Shown here: positions 54,812-62,600 of the stretch, in pieces
How positions within the stretch are numbered: the stretch's first letter is position 1
How the letters are laid out: each line of letters opens with the position of its first letter
NCBI GenBank assembly: GCA_017550405.1
Contig: JAFZPH010000025.1
Coordinates: 1 to 64,000, forward strand
DNA from: Bacteroidales bacterium
GTDB lineage: Bacteria; Bacteroidota; Bacteroidia; Bacteroidales; P3
DNA length: 64,000 nt
Reading direction: 5' to 3'
Notes under the pieces: generated by a model
Databases searched by the model: none
Told to the model about the DNA's origin: nothing
The model's input: only the letters and a program-made list of their open reading frames with translations
Position numbers and translations under genes: made by a program

Positions 54812-54946
54812 TTTATAATGCGTTAATGTGTGAATGCGTTATTGTGTGAATGTGTGAATGTGTTAATGCGTTAATGTGTTATTGTGTTAGTCGATTTACG
54901 AATTCAAAATCACAAAACATATCAACAACTTCTCAATTCTCAATTC
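54812..54946. repeat. Long intergenic oligomer repeat, reverse orientation
   Basis: 'gcgttaatgtgtgaatgcgttattgtgtgaatgtgtgaatgtgttaatgcg...gtgttagtcgatttacgaattc' followed by 'ctcaattctcaattctcaatta' fills the gap between the TSCPD and radA genes. It contains seven to eight copies of the nonamer-like 'tgtgaatg/tgttaatg' unit. Confidence 0.85.
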
Positions 54947-56314
54947 TCAATTATTTTCAAAGAGGTTTCGGAAGGCCTCCTCGATGACACTGACCCCTAT
55001 GATTTGGATGTTGTATTTGTTCTGTTCGAGGTTGCGGAGGTCGTATTTGGAGATGAATATACGCTCGAACCCCAGGCGTGCAGCCTCGCCGACACGGTTT
55101 TCTATCCGGCTGACGGGTCGCACCTCGCCGCTGAGCCCCAGTTCGGCGGCAAAGCAGTAGCGGGGTGAGATGGGCATGTCGACATTGCTGGAGAGGATGC
55201 TGCAGGCCACGGCGAGGTCGAGGGCAGGGTCGCTCACGCGCAGCCCTCCCGCCATGTTGAGGAAGACATCCTTGGCTCCGAGTTTGAATCCGCAGCGTTT
55301 CTCGAGGACGGCAAGGAGCATGTTCATACGCCGCATATCGAATCCGTTGGCGTTGCGCTGGGGCGTGCCGTACACGGCCGAGCTGACCAGCGACTGCACC
55401 TCGACGAACATGGGTCGTGCCCCCTGGACGGTTGCCGCAACCGCTGTGCCGCTCAGCTCTTCGTCGTGGTGCGACAGGAGCAGGGACGAGGGGTTGGAGA
55501 CTTCGGCCAGGCCGCTGCCACGCATCTCGAAGATGCCTATCTCAGAGGTGGAGCCGAAACGGTTCTTCAAGGCTCGGAGGATACGGAAGCCGTAATTGCG
55601 GTCGCCTTCGAACTGGAGGACAGCATCGACAATATGCTCCATGACCTTGGGACCGGCAAGGGTGCCGTCCTTGGTGATATGGCCGATAAGCAGCACGGGG
55701 ACGCCTGTGGTCTTGGCGTAGTGCTGGAACTCGGTGGTGCACTGGCGTATCTGGCTCACACTGCCTGCGGGCGAGTCGACATCCTCGGTGACGACGGTCT
55801 GGATAGAGTCGACAACAAGCAGGTCGGGCTGCACGGCATCGATATGCTCGAAGATGCGCTGGGTGACGGTCTCGCTTACGACGAAACAGTTGTCGGCGTG
55901 GATGCCGATACGGTCGGCACGCATGCGTATCTGCTGTTCGCTCTCCTCACCGCTGACATAGAGCAGACGGCGGTCGGTGATGGCCAGTGCTGTCTGCAAC
56001 AGCAAGGTGCTCTTGCCTATACCCGGTTCTCCTCCCAGCAGCAGCAGACTGCCCGGCACAATGCCGCCGCCAAGCACACGGTCGAACTCGGCACAATGGG
56101 TTGGTATGCGCTCGGTCTCGCTGTAGGTGACCTCCTGAATGCGCTTCGGGACGGCCTTCCCATAGCTCCCCTCCTTGGAGGGTTTTGGGGAGGAGGCCTT
56201 CACCACCTCTTCGACAAAGGTGTTCCACTTGCCGCACTCGGGGCAGCGCCCAATCCACGACGACGACTGGTAGCCGCACTCCTGACAGAAATAGTATGTT
56301 CTTGCTTTAGCCAT
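54947..56314 (-). CDS. radA: DNA repair protein RadA
   Basis: RecA-like branch-migration helicase in homologous recombination. 455 residues: C4 zinc finger (C10, C13, C24, C27), Walker A GEPGIGKS (95-102), the RadA-specific motif KNRFGS (250-255) and a C-terminal Lon-protease-like domain (about 290-450, with the catalytic residues of Lon replaced). All landmarks are intact. The region directly upstream is a 16-bp minisatellite, which could influence expression. Confidence 0.97.
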   Translation of the reverse strand: MAKARTYYFCQECGYQSSSWIGRCPECGKWNTFVEEVVKASSPKPSKEGSYGKAVPKRIQEVTYSETERIPTHCAEFDRVLGGGIVPGSLLLLGGEPGIGKSTLLLQTALAITDRRLLYVSGEESEQQIRMRADRIGIHADNCFVVSETVTQRIFEHIDAVQPDLLVVDSIQTVVTEDVDSPAGSVSQIRQCTTEFQHYAKTTGVPVLLIGHITKDGTLAGPKVMEHIVDAVLQFEGDRNYGFRILRALKNRFGSTSEIGIFEMRGSGLAEVSNPSSLLLSHHDEELSGTAVAATVQGARPMFVEVQSLVSSAVYGTPQRNANGFDMRRMNMLLAVLEKRCGFKLGAKDVFLNMAGGLRVSDPALDLAVACSILSSNVDMPISPRYCFAAELGLSGEVRPVSRIENRVGEAARLGFERIFISKYDLRNLEQNKYNIQIIGVSVIEEAFRNLFENN

Positions 56315-56524
56315 CTATTTTGAATGTGTTATTGTGTGAATGTGTGAATGTGTGAATGTGTTGATATGTTGGATGTTGATATGTTGATACGTTGCGAACC
56401 AAATAAACTTATCAACAGATAAACGTATCAACAGATAAACGTATAAACTTATCAACGTATAAACTTATCAACGTATAAACTTATCAACGTATAAACTTAT
56501 CAACGTATAAACTTATCAACAGTA
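56315..56524. repeat. Repeat region upstream of radA with a perfect 16-bp minisatellite
   Basis: From left to right: 'gtgtgaatgtgtgaatgtg' oligomers (56325-56360), a 30-bp block 'ttgatatgttggatg...' matching 12542-12571 with one difference (56361-56390), degenerate units (56401-56440), then five perfect tandem copies of gtataaacttatcaac (56441-56520). The right half can fold back on 'gttgatatgttgatac' of the left half. The array lies just beyond the stop of ThrE and directly upstream of radA. Confidence 0.9.
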
Positions 56525-57778
56525 TTAACGAATTAACGAGTTCAACCGACATTTATTTATGATGCCCGAGGCGAGGATGATGCCGCCTGCAATGGCGATG
56601 GTGACTTTCAGTGCAACAAAACCCGTCGCGGCAGCCATACGCAGCTGCTCGGTGACGATGTAGTAGGCTGTCCAGAAGATTCCCCCTCCCGGCACCAAGG
56701 GGATGATGCCGCAGATCAGGAACACGGTGACTGGACAGCGGCACAACTTGGCCATCACGTGGCTGATGGCTGCCACAGTGAGCGCGGCGAAGAAGGCGGC
56801 TCCGACCACCGAATGGCCAGCGGCCACCAGCAGATATACCGCCCAGCCAGCCATTCCCGCCAAGCCGCAATAGAGGTAATAACGGCGTGGTGCACCAAAA
56901 AGAGCCGAGAAACCGACCGTGCCCACAAAGGCGGCAACCACCTGGATGGCCCAATGGGCAGCCACAGGATCCTTGACAGGCGCTCCGAGCTGGACGATGC
57001 CGCCGGTGGCGACACCGTCGATGATGAAGGCCAGCGCCACACCCAGAGCAATGCAGAGGAACGCCAGGAAAGCATCAGTAAGGCGGGTGGTGCCCGCAAT
57101 GTAGTCCTCGTTGGCCAAGTCGCGCATCCCATTTGTAAATGGAACTCCCGGCACCAGAGCTATGATTGTGCCGATAATCATATTGGCCAAGTGCAGCTGC
57201 GGCAAGCCTGCAAGGTGCATGGACATCCTGTATAAAGGGATACAGCAGATTCCCCCCGCCAGCCCTCCAGCCACGTTGCCCACAAGGCGCGAGAGATGCG
57301 GACTGACAAACGTCATGAACAGTCCCAAGAGCACCCCCGCCACAAGGGTGGCCGCAGCATCGACAAGACTGCCGCCGAAAAGGATGCTGAACGACGACAC
57401 CCCGAGGGCGATGCCCAGCGTCATCTCCCACCACACCTTGCCGGGCATGGTGCGGATGGCCAGAATCCTCTGGCCGAGGGTCTCCACAGGCATCGGTTTC
57501 ACACATTCTCCAGCGGTCACGTCGCGGCTCAGCTGGTTCACCTCCACCACCTTGGCCAGTTGGGTGCCCTTGATGGGGATAAACTCCGCACGGGCATAAT
57601 GCTGCCCTGTGGCGATGATGCCGTTGCTCAGCACAAAGAAGCTCTCCTCCTCCACACCGTAAGCCGAGGCAATACGGGTCATGGTCTCCTCCACCCGGCT
57701 GATTTCCGCGCCGTTTTCAAGGAGGATGTGTCCCGCCTCAGTGGCCAGCTGCAAAGCCTGTTCCTGTTCCGTCGTCAT
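56525..57778 (-). CDS. Threonine/serine exporter, fused ThrE type
   Basis: 417 residues. N-terminal ThrE_1/DUF1212 domain (about 5-250, opening with a cytoplasmic GHILLENGAEISRVEETM segment) and a C-terminal ThrE_2/DUF3815-like domain (about 270-415), in all about ten helices. In many bacteria these are two genes; here one chain. Exports threonine and serine; function is inferred from the family. Its last codons overlap repeat sequence. Confidence 0.9.
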   Translation of the reverse strand: MTTEQEQALQLATEAGHILLENGAEISRVEETMTRIASAYGVEEESFFVLSNGIIATGQHYARAEFIPIKGTQLAKVVEVNQLSRDVTAGECVKPMPVETLGQRILAIRTMPGKVWWEMTLGIALGVSSFSILFGGSLVDAAATLVAGVLLGLFMTFVSPHLSRLVGNVAGGLAGGICCIPLYRMSMHLAGLPQLHLANMIIGTIIALVPGVPFTNGMRDLANEDYIAGTTRLTDAFLAFLCIALGVALAFIIDGVATGGIVQLGAPVKDPVAAHWAIQVVAAFVGTVGFSALFGAPRRYYLYCGLAGMAGWAVYLLVAAGHSVVGAAFFAALTVAAISHVMAKLCRCPVTVFLICGIIPLVPGGGIFWTAYYIVTEQLRMAAATGFVALKVTIAIAGGIILASGIINKCRLNSLIR

Positions 57779-57784
57779 AGACTT

Positions 57785-57946
57785 TTTTGAATTCGTAATT
57801 TCGTAAATTCGTAAACTGGTTAATTACAATCTCCACGTATCACACGTATTACTCGTATTGATAATACTTGTGATACGAGAGATACGTGGAGAAATAACAA
57901 TTCTCAATTCTCAATTCTCACTTTCTCAATTCTCAATTCTCAATTC
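57785..57946. repeat. Intergenic oligomer repeat between ThrE and the U32 gene
   Basis: 'gaattcgtaatttcgtaaattcgtaaactggttaa' at the left, and six to seven copies of 'ctcaattct' at the right (57900-57946), flank the inverted repeat at 57830-57892. Confidence 0.8.
57830..57892. other. Large nested inverted repeat (stem-loop)
   Basis: Outer arms TCTCCACGTATC (57830-57841) and GATACGTGGAGA (57881-57892) are a perfect 12-bp pair. Inside, CTCGTAT (57852-57858) and ATACGAG (57873-57879) form a second stem. On the minus strand it lies downstream of the U32 gene; the sequence after it is only weakly T-rich, so it could terminate or stabilise that transcript. Confidence 0.75.
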
Positions 57947-59242
57947 TCAGTATTCCTCAACCACCCTGTCCACCCGGTAGAGCTTGTCGCCGCGATGCAG
58001 CGTCTCGGAGGTCTTCACGCTGAACACGTCGCCCTGCTTCACCTCCGGCACGGGCTGGGCCGTGTCGCCCAGGCGCAGCTCCTCCACCGTGGCACGGTAC
58101 ACGCCGGTGGTCTGCCCTATCACCATGAGGTCGTCGCCCTGTTTCAGCCTCTCCGCCGTCTCGATGCGCATCTCCGCCACCTGCGGACGGTTGTAGTAGT
58201 TGGTCACCTTGCCCAGATAGACCTTGTTCTCCGTGGCCTGCGAGCCGTACCTTTCGCTCCATTCCCCCATCCTGCGTCCCAGATAGTAGCCGTCCCAGAA
58301 GCCGCGGTTGAACACCGTGCGCAGCCGCTCCGTCCACCCTGCAATCTTCTCCTGCGTATACGTGCCGTCGGCCACCGCCTGCACCGCCTCCCTGTAGCAC
58401 TCCACCACCGTCTTCACATAGTCCGCCGAGCGTCCACGCCCCTCAATCTTCAGCACCCTCACGCCCGCATGGATTATCTTGTCGAGGAAACCGATGGTGC
58501 ACAAGTCCTTCGGCGACATGATATACTTGCCGCTCACCAGCAGCTCCGTGTCGCTCTTCGCGTCCTTCACCAGATACTCCCTGCGGCACAGCTGCAGGCA
58601 GGCACCCCGGTTCGCGCTGTAGTTATACTCGTCCAGACTCAGGTAGCACTTGCCGCTCACACTCATGCACAACGCCCCGTGGGCAAACACCTCCACCTGC
58701 ACCAGCTCCCCCTTCGGACCGCGGATGTCGTTCTCTTTAATAAACTGGGTAATCTCCGCCACCTGACTCAGGGGCAGCTCGCGCGCCGTCACCACCACGT
58801 CGGCATAACGGGCGAAGAAACGCACCGCCTCCACATTCGAGATATTGCACTGCGTCGACACATGCACCTCCACGCCGATGCTGTTGGCATAGAGAATCAC
58901 CGCCATGTCGCTGGCGATAATGGCCGTGATGCCCGCCTCCTTGGCGGCCTGCACCAGCGCGTGCATCTCCTCAATCTCGTGGTTGTAAATGATGGTGTTC
59001 ACCGTGAGGTAAGTGCGCACACCGTGCTGCTGCGCGGTCTCGGCGATACGGCGCAAATCCTCCACCGTGAAATTGGCCGCCGAGCGCGACCGCATATTCA
59101 AATTCCCCACGCCGAAATAGACGGCATCGGCCCCCGCCTGGATGGCGGCACTGAGGCTCTCATAGCTCCCCACGGGAGCCATAATCTCCACCTGTTGCCG
59201 GGCAGCGAAAGCGCCCCCGGCCTGTCGATACTTATCCATCAT
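57947..59242 (-). CDS. U32-family peptidase-like protein (TrhP/YegQ type)
   Basis: 431 residues from MMDKYRQAGG. TIM-barrel-like N-terminal domain with the U32 signature EVFAHGALCMSVSGKCYLS (185-202) and cysteines C192, C199, C215, C219 that probably hold an iron-sulfur cluster; a C-terminal beta domain follows (about 340-431). E. coli relatives help hydroxylate tRNA uridine-34 (TrhP) or ubiquinone; proteolysis is doubtful. A longer in-frame start at 59392 was rejected because a promoter element lies between it and this start. Confidence 0.9.
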   Translation of the reverse strand: MMDKYRQAGGAFAARQQVEIMAPVGSYESLSAAIQAGADAVYFGVGNLNMRSRSAANFTVEDLRRIAETAQQHGVRTYLTVNTIIYNHEIEEMHALVQAAKEAGITAIIASDMAVILYANSIGVEVHVSTQCNISNVEAVRFFARYADVVVTARELPLSQVAEITQFIKENDIRGPKGELVQVEVFAHGALCMSVSGKCYLSLDEYNYSANRGACLQLCRREYLVKDAKSDTELLVSGKYIMSPKDLCTIGFLDKIIHAGVRVLKIEGRGRSADYVKTVVECYREAVQAVADGTYTQEKIAGWTERLRTVFNRGFWDGYYLGRRMGEWSERYGSQATENKVYLGKVTNYYNRPQVAEMRIETAERLKQGDDLMVIGQTTGVYRATVEELRLGDTAQPVPEVKQGDVFSVKTSETLHRGDKLYRVDRVVEEY

Positions 59243-59291
59243 ACTGACAATCTGATAAATCAAGGCACCCGACACAACGGACACCCGACTG

Positions 59292-59299
59292 CAAAAATA
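59292..59299 (-). promoter_or_regulatory. Bacteroidota -7 promoter element of the U32 gene
   Basis: On the minus strand TATTTTTG lies 50 bp before the chosen start codon at 59242. Confidence 0.6.
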
Positions 59300-59499
59300 C
59301 GACTTTTTTTTCAAATCATAAACGAAGAAGGGTGAAGAAGGGTTGCCACTGGCAACCCTTCGAAAAACGCCAGCGGCAAAGTCTCCCGCCACACATACCC
59401 CAAAGGCATCTCGATTTCCTTTTCTCTAATCGACCGTGGAGACATTGAGACTTCGAGACATTCACTCCTTGAACTGCTCCACAATCCAGTCGCGGGCAT

Positions 59500-59600
59500 T
59501 ATGAATTCGTTATTTCGTTAATTCGTAAATCGACTAACACATTCACACATTCACGCAATAACACATTCACACATTAACACATTCACACATTAACACATTC
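59500..59600. repeat. Intergenic oligomer repeat, canonical copy
   Basis: 'gaattcgttatttcgttaattcgtaaatcgactaacac' followed by seven to eight 'attcacac/attaacac' units. It is the clearest single copy of the family in the window, 60 bp upstream of the giant surface-protein gene. Confidence 0.85.
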
Positions 59601-59627
59601 TTTTTATAATATATCAAAAAATAATCG

Positions 59628-59635
59628 TATATTTG
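59628..59635 (+). promoter_or_regulatory. Bacteroidota -7 promoter element of the giant modular gene
   Basis: TATATTTG lies 22 bp before the start codon at 59658, giving a very short leader. Confidence 0.65.
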
Positions 59636-59657
59636 CATCCTAAATTCAATACGACTT

Positions 59658-62600
59658 ATGGCACACCCGAAATACAAGTTCCTCATTTTCGCTCTGATGG
59701 CACTGGCCACCGCGAACAGTTATGCACAATATTCTGTTAATATATCCAACGGGCAGACCCTGCAGGTTGACGGTTGTCTGCACCCCTCGGGCACCATTTA
59801 CGACGATGGCGGCCCAAACGGGAATTATTCGAACAACTTCGACGGCTACGTCGTCATCACCGTACCCTATGGAGTGACTGTCAACCTGTCGGGCAGTTAC
59901 GCGCTTGAAGGGTGTTGCGACCATCTTTATGTCTACGATGGCAATGGTGCTACTGGCAATACCCTGGTGAATGGCGTCTACGGTTCTGGGACTGTCAACG
60001 TCAGCTCTACAACCGGCTATATCACCATCCGTTTCACCTCCGACGGTTCTGTCAATCCAAGCGGCTTCGCCCTCAGCTACACCTGCAGCGGGGTCGGGCA
60101 AAACTGCATCAACGCCCCCAACGGTGTGACCCTATCCAACATCACCACCTCTACCGCCCAGGTGGACTGGAACGCCACCAACACCTCCGGCCCCTTCATG
60201 GTGAACCTCAACGGCAACATCTCGACAGTGAACACCAACACCCTCTCGCTCACCGGACTGAACGCCAACACCCACTACGACCTCGCCATCAGCAGCGTCG
60301 CCGACAACTGGGCACCCTGCTGCACCGCCCACGAGTCGTTCCGCACCGCCTGCGGCACCATGAATCCCCCTATGGAGGAAAGCTTCGACGACTACGGCAT
60401 CGGCTACAACATCCTACCCACCTGCTGGACCAAACTACTCAACTACGACGACACCCTCAACGAACCCCAGATCGTGGGCAACCCCTACAGCAGCTCCCCG
60501 GGCGCCCTGCGCATGTACTGCGGCAGCAACAACGACGGCAACCACTACTCCATGGCCATCGCCCCACGGATGAACGTAGCCGACATCGCCACCATGTCCG
60601 TCCGCTTCAGCCTCCGCGCTGCCTACAGCGGCACCTACATCATCGTGGGTGTGTGCGACAGCACCCTCCGCAGCAACAACAACTTCACCCCTGTCGACAC
60701 CCTCACCGTCGACAACATCAACACCTGGGAAGAGAAACTTGTCCCCCTGGCCTCCTACACCGGAAGCGGCAAATACATCGCCTTCCGCATGCAGCGCAGC
60801 CTCCAGTCGGGCGACGGCCGGTTCATATTCATCGACGACGTGGCCCTCATCCCCTGCGGCACCTGGAACGAACGCCTCTACAACCGCACAAGCAACAGCA
60901 TGTGGCTCAGCTTCGACACCATCGGCTCGCCCGTCGTCAACATCGAATACGGTGTGGCCGGTTTCGTCTCTGGCACCGGCACCACCCTCTCCGGGGTCAC
61001 CTCGCCGCTCCGCCTCACAGGCCTCACCCCGTCCACACAATACGATGTTCACATCCAGGCACTCTGCTCCGGAGCACCCGTCGAACCCCGCACCGTGCAA
61101 TGGAACACCCTCGACGCACCCGACAACAACATCACCCAATGCCAGGATTTCGAAACCGCCAACACCCTGCCTCCCTCATGGCTGCGCACCGATATCTACG
61201 ACGGCACCCCCACCACCTCAACCAGCTACCACCACAGCGGAGGCCGCTCCCTCCGAATGCGTCCCTACTACACCAACACCATGCCCCTCGTGGCCCTCCC
61301 CCTCATCGACACCGTCTCCATCCGGCACCTCAACGTCTCTTTCTACCTCTACTCCGACGGCTACACCTCGGGCCAAATCGAAGTAGGCGTCATCGAATAC
61401 CCCGAAAACGCCGCCACCTTCACCCCCGTCGACACCGTCTACTGCACCGCCTCGCGCACTTGGCAGTACAAGCAGGTCTCCCTCTCACGCTACAGCGGCA
61501 CAGGCAGCTACATCGCCCTCCGCGCCTCCGACCCCAACACCCACTACAACTCCATGTACATCGACGACCTCAACGTCGGCTCCTGCCTCGTCGGTAGCGT
61601 GCACTACACCAACGTCGGCTCCCACAGCGTCGAGATCCGGTGGGACACCGTCGGCACCCATTTCCACGGCGACAGCATCATCGTCGAATACGGCGGCAAC
61701 GGCTTTGAGGAGGGCACCGGCACACGCCTCTCCGCACCCGCCCACGGAACCGGTCGCCAGCTCGCAGGCCATCGGCAACGGCTCGTCGTCACAGGCCTCG
61801 CCGCCGACTCCACCTACCAGTTCATCGTCTATGGCGCCTGCGACACCGTCGTGCAGCACTGCGATGCCGTCCGTCTCACCGCCCGCACCCTCCAGCAGGA
61901 CATCCTCCTCCCCTACTGCCTCGACTTCGAAGGCATGGCCGACGGCTCCTACCCCTCCGGCTGGTACCGACCCTCCATCTACGACAACTTCCCCCGCATC
62001 TACGACAATGGCGCCCTGCAGCACAGCGGCTCCCGCGCCCTCTGCCTCCGCTCCTACCGCGACCTCGAGAACCACTCCACCGTCGTCCTTCCGCTCCTCG
62101 AGACCGACAGTCTCAACGGACTGGTCGTCGACCTCTACGCCTACGGCGACGCCCCCGACGGACACACCCTCCAAATCGGCATCATCGAAGACCCCAACGA
62201 CGAGAGCACCTTCACCACCCTTGCCACCGCCTCCGTGGGTTACCACCGTTGGGAGCGTCACGTCGTCGCCATCAACGGCTACATCGGCACAGGGCGCCAC
62301 ATAGCCATCCGCAACCTCAACAACTACTACTACTCATCCGACATAGTATGGATCGACGACCTCGTCGTCAGCAGCGCCGACGCCACCGGCCGCACCGTCT
62401 CCAGCGTCACCTCCCACGGCGCCACCTTTACCTGGCAGCCCCAAGGGCGCTCCTACAACGGCGCCATCGTCGAGTGGGGCCCAACAGGCTTCACCCGCGG
62501 CACAGGCACCAGCGTCACCGTCGACGCCAACACCTACAGCCTCACCGTCGACACCCTCCAAACCAACACCACCTACGACTGTTACATCACCGCCCTGAGC

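Larger units (their letters stand above)
59243..59657. other. Gene-free 415-bp divergent region
   Basis: Contents in order: a minus-strand -7 element (59292-59299), a stem-loop AAGGGTTGCC / GGCAACCCTT (59337-59359), a stretch with 'gagacattgagacttcgagacattc', an oligomer repeat (about 59500-59600) and a plus-strand -7 element (59628-59635). A short minus-strand frame through 59311-59499 has no convincing protein features. Confidence 0.7.

Noticed and set aside
56441..56520. Considered as a CRISPR array because of regular repeats
   Set aside because: Units are contiguous 16-mers without spacers, and no cas genes are present.
59311..59499. 62-residue minus-strand frame, and a fragment reading RDWIVEQFKE-stop near 59475
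   Set aside because: Too short to assign; could be the tail of a lost gene but has no supporting features.
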